From positions 3,264,419 through 3,328,418 of the forward strand of contig NZ_CP112972.1 in assembly GCF_026410925.1 (NCBI RefSeq): a stretch of DNA of 64,000 nt, given 5' to 3'. The position numbers and the translations under genes are program-made. Source of the stretch: Halovenus salina. GTDB lineage: Archaea; Halobacteriota; Halobacteria; Halobacteriales; Haloarculaceae. Positions 1-9,353 of the stretch are shown in pieces (positions within the stretch are counted from its first letter, which is position 1; every line of letters starts with the position of its first letter). The notes beneath the pieces were generated by a model. That model was not told the origin of the DNA. It did no database searches and saw only the letters and a list, made by a program, of their open reading frames with translations.

Positions 1-780
1 CGTGTTCGATCCGAGGACGTTGGCGATGCTCGCCACGTCGTGCTCGCGGTCGGCGGCCTGGATACTCACGAGCGCGTCAGGGAGACTGGTGGCGGCGGCG
101 ACGACGACGGCACCCCACAGGAACTCCGGTGTTCCGACCAGATCGCCGATGACGATGACAGCGTGGACAAGTCGCTCGACCGCCACGAGAATAATCAACA
201 GCCCCGCACCCAACAGTCCCCACTGTTTCAGCGGTGAAATCGAGTTAGACTCGACCTCGCCGGTGTACTCTGTCGTGTCCTGCCACTGCATAAACAGATA
301 GAGCAGGTAGACGCCAAGCGGGAACAACACCATCGGCCGGGTCAACTCTCCGCTCAGCGAATCGTTCAGCGAGCCGTTCATCGGGTTATAAATAAGCGAC
401 ATGGAGAATGTCAGGAACAGTACGAGAATCGATATCATATAAAACAGCGTCTCCTTGTGGACGAGAGTCCGAGACGCACTGATACTTGACCCGCTGAAGA
501 CGACCGCAAGTGCTGGAATAACGAGGATATTGAAAATCGCCGAGCCGACGATACCGCCGGCACCCAGCCCGAACGAGCCCGCAAGCGCCGCGAAGATAAC
601 GCTTGCGAGCTCCGGGAAACTCGACCCAATCGCCGCGATAATGCCACCCTGTACAACCGGGGGGAGGTCGTAATGGATTGCGAGCTTAGAGCTTGCACCC
701 TCGAGCCAGTTGCTTCCGACCCAGATTGCACCTGTTGTAACGATGATGATTGCTATCTCGACGAGCGGCCACTCAGACAT
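1..780 (-). CDS. Sodium/calcium exchanger family (CaCA) membrane protein, 3'-truncated
   Basis: Multi-pass cation/Ca2+ antiporter of the YrbG/NCX type, cut by the window edge so only the first 260 residues are visible. The alpha-1 repeat signature GSSFPE lies at residues 52-57, followed by a Gly-rich helix (GSAIFNIL). A hydrophilic stretch separates it from the alpha-2 signature ATSLPD at about 230-235 and VLGSNT at the end. Paired G-S/T-x-PE/PD motifs are the ion-binding hallmark of the family. Starts with ATG at 780, divergent from the small membrane protein at 883. Exact ion specificity cannot be read from sequence. Confidence 0.88.
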   Translation of the reverse strand, partial: MSEWPLVEIAIIIVTTGAIWVGSNWLEGASSKLAIHYDLPPVVQGGIIAAIGSSFPELASVIFAALAGSFGLGAGGIVGSAIFNILVIPALAVVFSGSSISASRTLVHKETLFYMISILVLFLTFSMSLIYNPMNGSLNDSLSGELTRPMVLFPLGVYLLYLFMQWQDTTEYTGEVESNSISPLKQWGLLGAGLLIILVAVERLVHAVIVIGDLVGTPEFLWGAVVVAAATSLPDALVSIQAADREHDVASIANVLGSNT

Positions 781-882
781 CTGTCGTCGTGTACACTGGG
801 AGCTGTAGTAAGCAGTTCGATACCGGCTGGTCCACGGGCCGGACCACGCAGCTTTTGTCTGCTACACTGGTAGTATCGATCG

Positions 883-1125
883 ATGTCGTGGAGTATTCTG
901 GAGATGCTCGGCTCCGTGACGGTCCTCATGGTCGCGATTCCGCCGGTGCTCGCGGGTGTTGGGCTGTTGTTCGGTGGTGAGCTGGCCGTCGGGGCCGTCT
1001 TGGTGGCCGCTGGGTTCGGAATGGTCGCTGCCGACCAGTACATCACGACACCTGGCGACATCCCGGTTGCCGTCGCCAGCAGAGTCGTCGGCGTCATCGT
1101 CAATCAGCCCGACGACGAACAGTGA
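883..1125 (+). CDS. Small two-helix membrane protein, haloarchaeal, unknown function
   Basis: An 80-residue protein with two predicted membrane segments (about 9-28 and 33-50) and a short polar tail ending in NQPDDEQ. I recognise it only as a typical conserved small haloarchaeal membrane protein and assign no function. It is divergent from the CaCA exchanger, with a 102-bp shared upstream region. The following 236 bp before bioB shows no convincing gene. Confidence 0.65.
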   Translation: MSWSILEMLGSVTVLMVAIPPVLAGVGLLFGGELAVGAVLVAAGFGMVAADQYITTPGDIPVAVASRVVGVIVNQPDDEQ

Positions 1126-1361
1126 CCATCTTGTCGCTCTCTGGATACGCGAAGAGAATACCTTCCCTGCGGATACGTCGACTTCGGCATCACGAGCGAG
1201 GGCGGTCCCCTCGGGTACACGGTCGTATGCCTCGTTCTCGGGAGATTCTGTTCGTCAGACGACACCGTGTCGTTCGGTCAATCGCACAGATGATCGTCAT
1301 CACGGCCAGGGCGGCGATGGATCGCGAGACCGAACAGCCTGCTGACTGACACCGCTGTCTG

Positions 1362-2480
1362 TCACTCTTCGATTGCGTTGCTAGTAGCCGTGCCGGCGGC
1401 CGTTTCGACCGTTCCCTCGTCGGCCTCGCGCGACTTGACAGCCACAGGGTCGAACTCGTTTGCCTCCTGATTTGGCTCCAGTCCGGCCTGCTGGATTGTT
1501 TCGATGTCGTCGCCGGGGGACTGCCCCTCCGTGGTGAGGTAGTCGCCCGTCAGGATGCCGTCGGCACCTGCCTCGAAGGGGAGATGCTGCTCGTCGGCGT
1601 CGAGATTCGCCTCCCGCCCGCCGGTCAGGCGGACCCGGGCCTCTGGATGGAGGAGCCGGTAAACGGCAATCGTCTCGATTATCTCCTCGGTCGTAATGTC
1701 GGCAGATTCCCCCAGCTCGTCGCCGAGTGGGGTCCCAGCTACTGGGTTGAGGATGTTCACCGGAAGCGAGGAGATGCCAATATCCTGGAGAGCGATGGCG
1801 GCGTCGACGCGGTCTGTGGGCGACTCGCCCATGCCGAGAATGACGCCGGCACAGAGATCCATCCCGGCCTCCTTGGCTACTTCGAGCGTGTGAACGCGGT
1901 CTTCGAAGCTGTGTGTCTCGACGATTTCGGGGAAAAAGCGCGGCGAGGTTTCGATGTTGTGATTGTAGTGGTTGAGTCCCTCTTCGGCGAGGATTTCGGC
2001 CTCCTCGTCGGTGAGGATGCCCAGGCTGGCGTCGACTTCGACTGCCGTCTCGTCACGAACCAGCCGGATTGCTTCGAGTACCTCCTCCCACTCTTCGGGG
2101 CGGTGTTCCTTCGAGACGCCCTTCTCGGCGACGACGATACCGAACCGCTGTGCGCCGTCTCGCTCGGCTCGTTTGGCCGCTTCGAGTACCTTCTCCGGGC
2201 CGAGAAAGCCGTAGTTGTCGATTCCCGTCTCAAAGTGGACCGACTGGGCACAGAACCCACAGTCCTCGGCACAGTTGCCGGCCTTCGCGTTGACAATCGA
2301 ACAGGCGTCGACTGTTCCGTCACCGAACTCACGGCGCACCGCGTCGGCCGCGAGCGCGAGCTCGTCGACGGGCTGGGCCATCAGGGCAATTCCGTCCCGC
2401 CTGTCGAGGCGTTCACCCTCGAACAGCCGGGCGAGTGCATCGTCTATCGTCTTGTTTCCTGTTTTGTAAACCACGGTCAC
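1362..2480 (-). CDS. bioB: Biotin synthase BioB
   Basis: Radical SAM enzyme that inserts sulfur into dethiobiotin, the last step of biotin synthesis. The radical-SAM cluster motif CxxxCxxC is C70, C74, C77 (context AGNCAEDCGFC), followed by the family's NYGFLG and YNHNIETSP segments. Length (372 aa) is slightly long because of an acidic C-terminal tail. The drawn start is GTG at 2480. A second GTG at 2474 (giving MVYKTGN) better fits leaderless transcription from the TTATAAAA element centred near 2500. No other biotin genes are visible nearby. It is divergent from purC. Confidence 0.95.
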   Translation of the reverse strand: MTVVYKTGNKTIDDALARLFEGERLDRRDGIALMAQPVDELALAADAVRREFGDGTVDACSIVNAKAGNCAEDCGFCAQSVHFETGIDNYGFLGPEKVLEAAKRAERDGAQRFGIVVAEKGVSKEHRPEEWEEVLEAIRLVRDETAVEVDASLGILTDEEAEILAEEGLNHYNHNIETSPRFFPEIVETHSFEDRVHTLEVAKEAGMDLCAGVILGMGESPTDRVDAAIALQDIGISSLPVNILNPVAGTPLGDELGESADITTEEIIETIAVYRLLHPEARVRLTGGREANLDADEQHLPFEAGADGILTGDYLTTEGQSPGDDIETIQQAGLEPNQEANEFDPVAVKSREADEGTVETAAGTATSNAIEE

Positions 2481-2525
2481 TGTGTCGGTTGTCGGTTATA
2501 AAAGCGTTCGGGTGGCATGCAAAAG

Positions 2526-2540
2526 GTCAGTATCTTAACC
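2526..2540 (+). promoter_or_regulatory. TATA element for purC
   Basis: An A/T-rich TATCTTAA element is centred about 27 nt before the purC ATG at 2563. That is the spacing expected for an archaeal leaderless transcript, and no Shine-Dalgarno-like sequence is needed. Inferred from spacing and composition only. Confidence 0.45.
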
Positions 2541-2562
2541 GCGGGGGTAGAAGCCGTCGCCA

Positions 2563-3591
2563 ATGACGAGCGTCAAGAACTTCCGGGTGAGTGAGCAGGC
2601 AACACAGTCCTCGCTCGGGCGCGGGGTTTTCGAGTTCACGGACGACTACTCGGTGTTCGACTGGGGGAAGATGCCCGACACGATTCCGGACAAGGGTGCG
2701 TCGCTCTGTACGATGGGTGCGTTCAACTTCGACCTGCTGGAGACAGCGGGGATTCCCACCCACTACGAGGGCGTGGTCGTCGACGGCGAGACCGTCTCGC
2801 TCGGCGAGGCACTCGACCGGGAGACCCCACCCCGCGAGATGGCCATCGAACTGACGCAGGTGCCAGACCTGCCCTTCGAGGATGGAGCATACGACTACGA
2901 GGCGTATCACGCCGAGGCGGGAACGAACTATCTGGTCCCGCTGGAGATTGTCTTTCGGAACCGCGTTCCCGTCGGCTCCTCGCTTCGCAAGCGCACGGAC
3001 CCGGCGGACCACGGCCTCGATTTCGACGGGTGGCCCGACCGCGCCGTCGACCTTCCCGAGGCAGTTGTCGAACTCTCGACCAAATACGAGGAGCAGGACC
3101 GCTACCTGAGCCGCGACGAGGCCGACGAGATTGCGGGGAAGGCAAGCGTCGACGACCTCGAATCGGTCGCCCGAGAGGTGAACCGAATCGTCACAGAGCA
3201 GGCAGACAGCGCCGGACTGCGACACGAGGACGGCAAAATCGAGTGTCTCTATCTCGACGGCGAGATTCGCGTCGCGGACGTGGTCGGCACCTTCGACGAG
3301 AATCGCTTTTCCTACGACGGCAGACAGGTGTCCAAAGAGGTCATCCGGCAGTACCACAAACGCACCCAATCCGGATGGGTCGAGGCCGTGGCCAAGGCCA
3401 AAGACCAGGCGGACGCCGAGGGCGTCGACGACTGGAAAGCGCTGTGTGAGACGGCTCCAGAGCCTCTCGACGGCGCAGTCATCGAGGCGGCCCGGGACAT
3501 GTACTGTGCCGGGACAAACGCCTACCTTGAGCGAGCGGTCTTCGATACACAGCCTCTCGAAGAGGCGCTTTCCCGGTTCGAGCGCCTCTAA
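2563..3591 (+). CDS. purC: Phosphoribosylaminoimidazole-succinocarboxamide synthase (SAICAR synthetase)
   Basis: Purine biosynthesis enzyme that condenses CAIR with aspartate using ATP. The 342-aa protein has the family pattern: an N-terminal [14 protein letters not shown] segment with [13 protein letters not shown], the [10 protein letters not shown] strand and the long haloarchaeal helical C-terminal part. The ATG at 2563 sits right after a TATA element, fitting a leaderless start. It stands alone; no other pur genes adjoin, which is common in haloarchaea where pur genes are scattered. Confidence 0.93.
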   Translation: MTSVKNFRVSEQATQSSLGRGVFEFTDDYSVFDWGKMPDTIPDKGASLCTMGAFNFDLLETAGIPTHYEGVVVDGETVSLGEALDRETPPREMAIELTQVPDLPFEDGAYDYEAYHAEAGTNYLVPLEIVFRNRVPVGSSLRKRTDPADHGLDFDGWPDRAVDLPEAVVELSTKYEEQDRYLSRDEADEIAGKASVDDLESVAREVNRIVTEQADSAGLRHEDGKIECLYLDGEIRVADVVGTFDENRFSYDGRQVSKEVIRQYHKRTQSGWVEAVAKAKDQADAEGVDDWKALCETAPEPLDGAVIEAARDMYCAGTNAYLERAVFDTQPLEEALSRFERL

Positions 3592-3703
3592 GCGAACGGT
3601 CACCCGATATCGATACGAGCACGTGTCTGTGTGTCACTCCTCAGACTCGAAACAGTAGGTTTATCAGTATCACAGAGCGAAATTCAGGCATATTACTCCC
3701 GAG

Positions 3704-4936
3704 ATGACAGCGAACAAGCAACCGGAGGTAAACATCGGACTCGTTGGACACGTCGACCACGGCAAGACGACGCTGGTCCAGGCATTGAGCGGAGAGTGGA
3801 CAGACCAGCACTCTGAGGAGATGAAGCGCGGTATCTCTATTCGGCTGGGATACGCCGACGCGACGTTCCGGCAGTGTCCGGAACTGGACGAACCCCAGCG
3901 GTATACCGTCGACGAGGAGTGCCCCGACGGGACCGAAAGCGAGGTACTGCGCACGGTATCCTTTGTCGACGCCCCAGGCCACGAGACGCTGATGGCGACG
4001 ATGCTCTCGGGTGCGTCGATTATGGACGGCGCGGTGCTGGTGATTTCTGCGAGCGAAGACGTGCCACAGGCACAGACCGAAGAGCACCTGATGGCGCTTG
4101 ATATCATCGGTATCGAGAACATCGTCATCGCCCAGAACAAGATCGACCTGGTCGACCGCGAGGGCGCAGAAGAGAACTACCAGCAGATTCAGGAGTTTGT
4201 CGAGGGAACTGTCGCCGAGGACGCGCCCATCGTCCCGGTCAGCGCCCAGCAGGAGGTCAACCTCGACTTGCTCATCCAGACTATCGAGGAAGAGATTCCG
4301 ACCCCCGAGCGCGACCCCGACGCAGACCCCGAGCTCCTCGTCGCCAGGAGCTTCGATATCAACCGTCCAGGGACCGAGTGGGATGGTCTCACGGGCGGCG
4401 TTCTCGGCGGGACGCTCTCGCAGGGCGAACTCGAAGCCGGCCAGACGCTCGAACTCCGTCCTGGCCGTGAGGTCGAGGAAGGCGGCCAGACCGAGTGGCG
4501 TCCCGTCGAGACGGAGGTCCGCACACTCCAGGCTGGCGGCGACAGTGTCGAGGAGGTGACTCCTGGCGGACTGCTCGGCGTCGGAACAGGTCTGGACCCG
4601 GCAATCACCAAAGGTGACGCACTCGCCGGTCGCGTTGCCGGCCCCCCCGGGACGCTGCCGGAGGTCCACGACGCGTTCACGATGGACGTGACGCTGCTCG
4701 AACGCATCGTCGGCAGTGAGGAAGGCGAGGGCGAAATCGAGGAGATTTCGACCGGCGAGCCGCTGATGCTGACAGTCGGGACCGCGACGACGGTCGGTTC
4801 GGTCACCAGTGCCCGCGGCGACGAGTGTGACGTGAAGCTCAAGCGGCCGGTCTGTGCCGAGCCGGGCGTCAAAATTGCAATCAATCGACGCGTCGGCGCA
4901 CGCTGGCGACTCATCGGCTTCGGAACGCTACAGTGA
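3704..4936 (+). CDS. eif2g: Translation initiation factor 2 subunit gamma (aIF2-gamma)
   Basis: GTPase subunit of the heterotrimeric factor that delivers initiator tRNA to the small ribosomal subunit. G1 GHVDHGKTT is near residue 15, G3 DAPGHE near 91 and G4 NKID near 145, followed by two beta-barrel domains ending in [11 protein letters not shown]. Length of 410 aa is normal. First gene of a tight operon with the PIN protein (stop/start overlap GTGA), rpo7, spt4 and the dephospho-CoA kinase, a widely conserved archaeal order. Confidence 0.97.
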   Translation: MTANKQPEVNIGLVGHVDHGKTTLVQALSGEWTDQHSEEMKRGISIRLGYADATFRQCPELDEPQRYTVDEECPDGTESEVLRTVSFVDAPGHETLMATMLSGASIMDGAVLVISASEDVPQAQTEEHLMALDIIGIENIVIAQNKIDLVDREGAEENYQQIQEFVEGTVAEDAPIVPVSAQQEVNLDLLIQTIEEEIPTPERDPDADPELLVARSFDINRPGTEWDGLTGGVLGGTLSQGELEAGQTLELRPGREVEEGGQTEWRPVETEVRTLQAGGDSVEEVTPGGLLGVGTGLDPAITKGDALAGRVAGPPGTLPEVHDAFTMDVTLLERIVGSEEGEGEIEEISTGEPLMLTVGTATTVGSVTSARGDECDVKLKRPVCAEPGVKIAINRRVGARWRLIGFGTLQ

Positions 4937-5313
4937 CTGTCGTACTCGATACAAACGCACTCATGATGCCCGTCGAATGCGATATCAGGCTGTTTGACGA
5001 ACTCGGCCGCCTACTCGATGGGCCAGCGTGTGTCGTTCCCCAGGCCGTCCTCGCCGAACTCGACTCTCTTGCCGCCGGGAGTGGTGAGGAGGCGGTGGCC
5101 GCAGACGTCGGGAGCGACCTCGCGGACGAACACTGTCAGACTCGGGAAGCGACCGAATCGTACGCGGACGACGCGGTTTTCGAACTTGCACAGGCAGACG
5201 ACGTGACACACGTCGTGACGAACGACGGGCCGCTCCGTACGCGCCTGCTCGATGCGGGCATACCAGTAATTAGTTTACGGGGGCGGAATAAACTAGCTAT
5301 CACTCAACCATAA
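4933..5313 (+). CDS. PIN-domain RNase-like protein
   Basis: A 126-aa single-domain PIN fold protein, a family of Mg/Mn-dependent ribonucleases. Acidic active-site candidates are visible: D6 in VVLDTNAL, the E and D of VLAELDSLA, the acidic [11 protein letters not shown] segment, and the C-terminal TNDGPLR loop. GTG start at 4933 overlaps the aIF2-gamma stop, so the two are translationally coupled. Its fixed place between aIF2-gamma and rpo7 in archaea suggests a housekeeping RNA-processing role (Fcf1/Nob1-like) rather than a toxin. No antitoxin partner is present. The target RNA is unknown. Confidence 0.85.
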   Translation: MTVVLDTNALMMPVECDIRLFDELGRLLDGPACVVPQAVLAELDSLAAGSGEEAVAADVGSDLADEHCQTREATESYADDAVFELAQADDVTHVVTNDGPLRTRLLDAGIPVISLRGRNKLAITQP

Positions 5314-5316
5314 TCT

Positions 5317-5895
5317 ATGTACAAGAGGGTTACACTACGCGACACGGTCGAGGTACCACCGGAGCATCTGGCGGATGTCACGCCGGACCTCGTGAAGAAA
5401 CTGCTACAGGACAAACTCGAGGGACGAGTCGACGAGGATGTCGGTTCGGTCGTCTCGGTCATCGATGTTCACGACATCGGAGCGGGCGCTGTCTTGCACA
5501 ACGAGCCAGGCGTCTACTACGAGGCCGAGTTCGACGCGCTCACGTTCGACCCCCAGATGCAGGAAGTTGTCGACGGCGAAATTGTCGAGGTAGTCAGCTT
5601 CGGCGCGTTCGTCGGTATCGGCCCCGTCGACGGGCTGTTGCACGTCTCCCAGATTTCCGAGGAGTATCTCGCCTACGACGAGGAGAACCAGCAACTGGCC
5701 TCGCGGGAGTCGAATGAAACGCTGGGGACTGGCGACTCGGTCCGCGCCCGTATCGTGACAAAGAGCATCGACGAGCGGAATCCACGCGACTCCAAGATTG
5801 GGCTGACGGCGAAACAGGTCGGCCTCGGCAAACACGGCTGGCTCCAGGAACAGCGGGAGAGCCGCCAGACGCAGGCCGAAGCGGGTGATAACTGA
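5317..5895 (+). CDS. rpo7: DNA-directed RNA polymerase subunit Rpo7 (E')
   Basis: Stalk subunit of archaeal RNA polymerase, orthologous to Rpb7. The N-terminal tip domain starts MYKRVTLRDTVEV, and the S1-type RNA-binding barrel begins about residue 80 with GEIVEVVSFGAFVGIGPVDGLLHVSQIS. It aids promoter opening, RNA binding and termination. Lies 3 bp after the PIN gene and overlaps spt4 by one base. Confidence 0.96.
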   Translation: MYKRVTLRDTVEVPPEHLADVTPDLVKKLLQDKLEGRVDEDVGSVVSVIDVHDIGAGAVLHNEPGVYYEAEFDALTFDPQMQEVVDGEIVEVVSFGAFVGIGPVDGLLHVSQISEEYLAYDEENQQLASRESNETLGTGDSVRARIVTKSIDERNPRDSKIGLTAKQVGLGKHGWLQEQRESRQTQAEAGDN

Positions 5896-6092
5896 TGGCC
5901 GACCGACTGGTCTGTCGGGACTGTCATCGCGTCCAGGAGACCGAGGAGGTCGAGGCCTGTATCGCCTGTGGCTCGACCTCGCTGACCGAGGACTGGGCTG
6001 GCTACGTCGTCATCGGCCATCCCGAAGAGAGTATCATCGCAGAGGAGATGGAAGTTGAAGAGCCCGGAACGTACGCGCTGAAGGTCAGATAA
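5895..6092 (+). CDS. spt4: Transcription elongation factor Spt4 (RpoE'')
   Basis: A 65-aa zinc protein with two CxxC pairs (CRDC near residue 7, CIAC near residue 22) and the Spt4 core LTEDWAGYVVIGHPEESIIAE. It partners with Spt5 as a processivity factor on the RNA polymerase clamp. Encoded directly after rpo7 with a TGATGG overlap, the usual archaeal arrangement. Confidence 0.96.
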   Translation: MADRLVCRDCHRVQETEEVEACIACGSTSLTEDWAGYVVIGHPEESIIAEEMEVEEPGTYALKVR

Positions 6093-6093
6093 C

Positions 6094-6645
6094 GTGACAG
6101 ACGTCGTGCTCGAACTGCCGGAGTCGCTTCGCTCGGAGCTCAAAGAGCCGCTCGGATCCATATACACCGACGGTGACGCTCTTCTCGAGGCGGCCGGCGA
6201 ACCGATTATCAGCGTCGGCGATGTGGTCACCTACCACCTCATCGAAGCAGGCTACACGCCCGCAGTCGCGCTCGTCGACGAGCGGACCGAGCGCAACCAG
6301 GTGGCACCAGAGATTTCCCAGCGAGTCGAAAACGAGCGCTTCGACCGGGAGATATCGGTTCACAATCCGGCTGCGACAGTGACCGCGGAGTTAGTTGATA
6401 CACTCTCGGCCGCGATGAGCAGGTCGGAGTCGACGCTCATCGAGGTCGACGGTGAGGAGGACCTCGCCGCCCTGCCCGCTGTGATGCTTGCCCCAGCCGG
6501 TGCAAGTATCGTGTACGGACAGCCCGGAGAAGGGATGGTCCTCGGAACGGTCGACGAGGACCTCAAGCTGGGTGTCCGGAACATTATTTCGCAGATGGAC
6601 GGCGATACAGAACGCTTTTTCGACCAAATCAGAGAGTCTCACTAA
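6094..6645 (+). CDS. GTP-dependent dephospho-CoA kinase (DUF359)
   Basis: Archaeal enzyme of the DUF359 family that phosphorylates dephospho-CoA with GTP, the last step of coenzyme A synthesis. The 183-aa protein shows the family blocks ISVGDVVTYHL, ALVDERTER and the VHNPAATVTAEL segment. GTG start one base after the spt4 stop makes it the last gene of the aIF2-gamma operon. In many archaea rps24e and rps27ae follow here; in this genome a histidine kinase follows instead. Confidence 0.9.
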   Translation: MTDVVLELPESLRSELKEPLGSIYTDGDALLEAAGEPIISVGDVVTYHLIEAGYTPAVALVDERTERNQVAPEISQRVENERFDREISVHNPAATVTAELVDTLSAAMSRSESTLIEVDGEEDLAALPAVMLAPAGASIVYGQPGEGMVLGTVDEDLKLGVRNIISQMDGDTERFFDQIRESH

Positions 6646-6686
6646 CGACCACCACAGATATACACGACGCCAGTATACAGGTAGGC

Positions 6687-8309
6687 ATGAAGCTCTCTTA
6701 CCGGTATACGATATTTTTTCTTGTCGTTGTTCTCGTGTCTTGTGGGGTTCTGTTCGCAACGTTCTCTGCACACCGCTCCGATGTGACCGACGACGCAGAG
6801 ACAGACCTCAGAGATCGATCAGAGCGTCTATCCTCCTTTCTTGACACGGAACTCCGCAAACAACAGCAGGTTGTTGAATTCGCCGCCACTGACCGGCGGG
6901 CACTCAACCACGGTACTGCGACACAGCGCTCGATGCTCGAATCGTTCGTCGATACCACCGCGTTCAACGGCGTCTCAGTAGTCAACACGACGGGGAAGAT
7001 ACAGGCACTCGTGACCGACGAGGGGTACCAGCCCGAGATAGTAGACAGCGATATCAGCAACCGAACCTACGTCCAGCGCGCCCTTGGCGGCGAACCGTAC
7101 ATCAGTCGCCCCCTCCGCGCGAAAACTGGCAATCGTATCGTCGTGATGAGCGGACCCGTGACTGTTGACGGCGAGGTGCGCGGAAGCATCAACGCCGCCT
7201 ACCACCTCAACAGCACGGAGATGTTTGCTGGGCTGGCAAGCGAAAACGAGGCTGGCTCGGTGACCGTCGAGTCGAACGGTCTGGTGCTGTACAGCACTCT
7301 TAAAGACGAGGAGACGCTCACCAAGAGCGCTGACCTCGATGCAGTTGACTGGACGGTGACCGCACACTATGATAAAAACGCAGTCAACGCCTCGGCAAAG
7401 CAACTCGCTGTCTTCCAGGGGCTGATGGGACTGGTTCTCCTGGGAACGCTCGCGGCTTTCGGTTGGTGGGTGTATCGGGCCCAGATTCTCCAGATAAATC
7501 AACTCCTGGGTCAGTTGAACGCACTTGAACAACGCCAGTATGACCAGCGCATCGAGCTGGATGGCGGCCACGAGTGGGAGCAGATTGGACAGGCACTCGG
7601 TGAGCTGCGCGAATCTCTCACACAGCGCGAGCAAATGCTCCTCGTCCACAACCGTATCCTCCGGCATAACCTTCGGAACAAGCTGAACGTGATACGGAGC
7701 CGGGCTGAAATCCTCGACAACAAGAATGGGTCCTCTTCGGAGACAGCGGAAATTCAACAAGCGACGGACACACTTCTCGGGCTTGCCGACAGAGCACGGA
7801 CTACCGAACGCCTACTCGACCCGCCGGACGAAGACGCTCAGACGGACATTGCAGACGTAGTCAGAGAGCGCACAGACACGATAGCTACCTCACACCCGGA
7901 GCTGTCGGTCAACGTTTCGGCCCCAGAGACCGAATATGTCGCCTGTGGCACTGAAATCGGTACGGCAATCGAGGAACTCCTCCAGAACGTCGTCGACCAC
8001 GCAGGACCGGAACCAACCGCACACGTCACCGTTGCCGAAGCCGGAGACTGTACCGTTGTTCGTATCGAGGACGACGGTGACGGTATCCCCGACTCTGAGG
8101 CAAAACTCGTCTCTGGAGACCACGATATCACACAGCTTCAACATACTGTGGGAATTGGACTCAGGCTTGTCGACTGGATTGTCTCTCGGTACGACGGGAC
8201 ATTTCGAGTGCCACAGACCGACGAGAACGGATGTCTCGTCGAGATGGAACTGCCCCGAGCCCCCTCGGAGACACCATCACAACCTCACTCGACGAGAACG
8301 AGCACGTAG
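6687..8309 (+). CDS. Membrane sensor histidine kinase with extracellular Cache-like domain
   Basis: Two-component sensor of 540 aa. TM1 is residues 7-27, an extracellular sensor region of about 210 residues (dCache-like, with YVQRALGGEPYISRPLRAKTGN) follows, and TM2 is about 237-260. The phosphoacceptor box HNRILRHNLRNKLNVI is near residue 325, and the ATPase domain has N-box EELLQNVVDHAG, G1 EDDGDGIPD and G2 GIGLRLV. No receiver domain or adjacent response regulator is present, so it is an orphan kinase. A TATA-like ATATAC element about 25 bp before the ATG suggests a leaderless mRNA. Its last 25 bp overlap the opposing tRNA methyltransferase gene. Confidence 0.9.
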   Translation: MKLSYRYTIFFLVVVLVSCGVLFATFSAHRSDVTDDAETDLRDRSERLSSFLDTELRKQQQVVEFAATDRRALNHGTATQRSMLESFVDTTAFNGVSVVNTTGKIQALVTDEGYQPEIVDSDISNRTYVQRALGGEPYISRPLRAKTGNRIVVMSGPVTVDGEVRGSINAAYHLNSTEMFAGLASENEAGSVTVESNGLVLYSTLKDEETLTKSADLDAVDWTVTAHYDKNAVNASAKQLAVFQGLMGLVLLGTLAAFGWWVYRAQILQINQLLGQLNALEQRQYDQRIELDGGHEWEQIGQALGELRESLTQREQMLLVHNRILRHNLRNKLNVIRSRAEILDNKNGSSSETAEIQQATDTLLGLADRARTTERLLDPPDEDAQTDIADVVRERTDTIATSHPELSVNVSAPETEYVACGTEIGTAIEELLQNVVDHAGPEPTAHVTVAEAGDCTVVRIEDDGDGIPDSEAKLVSGDHDITQLQHTVGIGLRLVDWIVSRYDGTFRVPQTDENGCLVEMELPRAPSETPSQPHSTRTST

Positions 8310-9313
8310 CGCGTGAGCGACCGATGGACCCGTCTCTCGAACGTTGCGTCGACCGACCAGCCGACAGACCGTGCCTGGGTAGCCCAGGAGCGGTCGCCGA
8401 CGACGACACACCGCGAAGCGACTCGTCTGGATTCTGCGAGCGCGTCGGCGACAAGCGTTTCGAGTTCGCCTTCGATTTTCGACTGGCGACCGTAGGGGGT
8501 GTCGAAGACGACGCCGTCGACCGAATCGTCGGCAAGGGCAAGCGCGTCCGCCGACCCTCTGAGCAGTTCCCAGTCCCCGCCGAGAAAGGCCGCGAGGTTC
8601 TCGCTGGTGCCCCGGAGCATCTTCGCCTGTACATCCGAGCCGAGGACAGTTGAGCCAACTAGTCCTGCCTCGATGAGCAACCCGCCGGTCCCGCACATTG
8701 GGTCGAGGATTCTCGTGTCCGGGCCGGCTCCGGCGATGTTGACGAGCGCGCGGGCGAGCATCGGGTCCATGCTGCCGGGCTGGAAGAAGGGACGGTCGCT
8801 CGGCTTGCGCGTGGTGAAGTCGCGGGTACTCGCGGCCGCAAGCCAGCCCAGCGCACAGACCTCGCCGGTCGGTCCCGCCGAGAACAGCGCGCGAAGCTCG
8901 TGGTCGGGGTCGTCGAGGTCGACGGTGAATCCGCGCTCGACGAGAATATCGCCCAGTGCGCGCTCTGTGGCCTGTGTGTCGATGCCGGTCGTGCTTCGTA
9001 CGTCGACCGCCCGGACGGCCACAGAGCCGTCGCGGGCGAGATTTGTGGCCTCCAGTATCGCCGTCGCGCCGTCGAGCGTCGGCTCGCTCCGCCCGAGAAG
9101 CCGGCTAGCCCGGTGGGTAAACGCCAGCTGTTCTACGCCGTCGATACCGCGTGCAACCGCCAGCCCCGGAGCGAGTATCGACACGTCGGTTGCTCCCGAG
9201 CGTGCCTCGTACGCCCCAAATTCGTCGTCCTGGCCCGCCAGTTCGAGAACGTACACGGTGGTACTGACCCTCCCAGCGAGTTGAGCGTAACGGTTGCTGG
9301 CCTCCCGACTCAC
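8285..9313 (-). CDS. tRNA (guanine(10)-N2)-dimethyltransferase (Trm11/Trm-G10 family)
   Basis: SAM-dependent tRNA methyltransferase with an N-terminal THUMP-type region (about 1-160) and a C-terminal Rossmann methyltransferase. Motif I is DPMCGTGGLLIEAGLVG near residue 197, and the catalytic motif VFDTPYGR near residue 267 is a D-x-P-Y variant typical of N2-guanine enzymes. GTG start at 9313 lies in the shared promoter region with tbp. The 3' end overlaps the histidine kinase gene by 25 bp, tail to tail. Confidence 0.88.
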   Translation of the reverse strand: MSREASNRYAQLAGRVSTTVYVLELAGQDDEFGAYEARSGATDVSILAPGLAVARGIDGVEQLAFTHRASRLLGRSEPTLDGATAILEATNLARDGSVAVRAVDVRSTTGIDTQATERALGDILVERGFTVDLDDPDHELRALFSAGPTGEVCALGWLAAASTRDFTTRKPSDRPFFQPGSMDPMLARALVNIAGAGPDTRILDPMCGTGGLLIEAGLVGSTVLGSDVQAKMLRGTSENLAAFLGGDWELLRGSADALALADDSVDGVVFDTPYGRQSKIEGELETLVADALAESRRVASRCVVVGDRSWATQARSVGWSVDATFERRVHRSLTRYVLVLVE

Positions 9314-9314
9314 G

Positions 9315-9335
9315 AACCTTTATAAGGTTTAAATA
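9315..9335. promoter_or_regulatory. Dyad TATA region between tbp and the tRNA methyltransferase
   Basis: The 40-bp gap contains AACCTT-TAT-AAGGTT (9315-9329), a 6-bp-arm dyad centred on a TATA element, immediately followed by TTTAAATA. The dyad TATA lies about 32 bp before the tbp ATG. A further TTAAA at about 9339-9345 has the right spacing to serve the opposite gene. As the downstream gene makes the TATA-binding protein itself, autoregulation is possible but not shown. Confidence 0.5.
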
Positions 9336-9353
9336 CGACGTTTAAGTCGAGAT

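Noticed and set aside
1122..1349. Plus-strand frame between the small membrane protein and bioB
   Set aside because: Arg/His/Ser-rich sequence with no family resemblance or promoter; treated as non-coding.
4933..5313. PIN gene as a VapC toxin
   Set aside because: No antitoxin gene is adjacent and it sits in a conserved transcription/translation operon, so a housekeeping RNase role is more likely.
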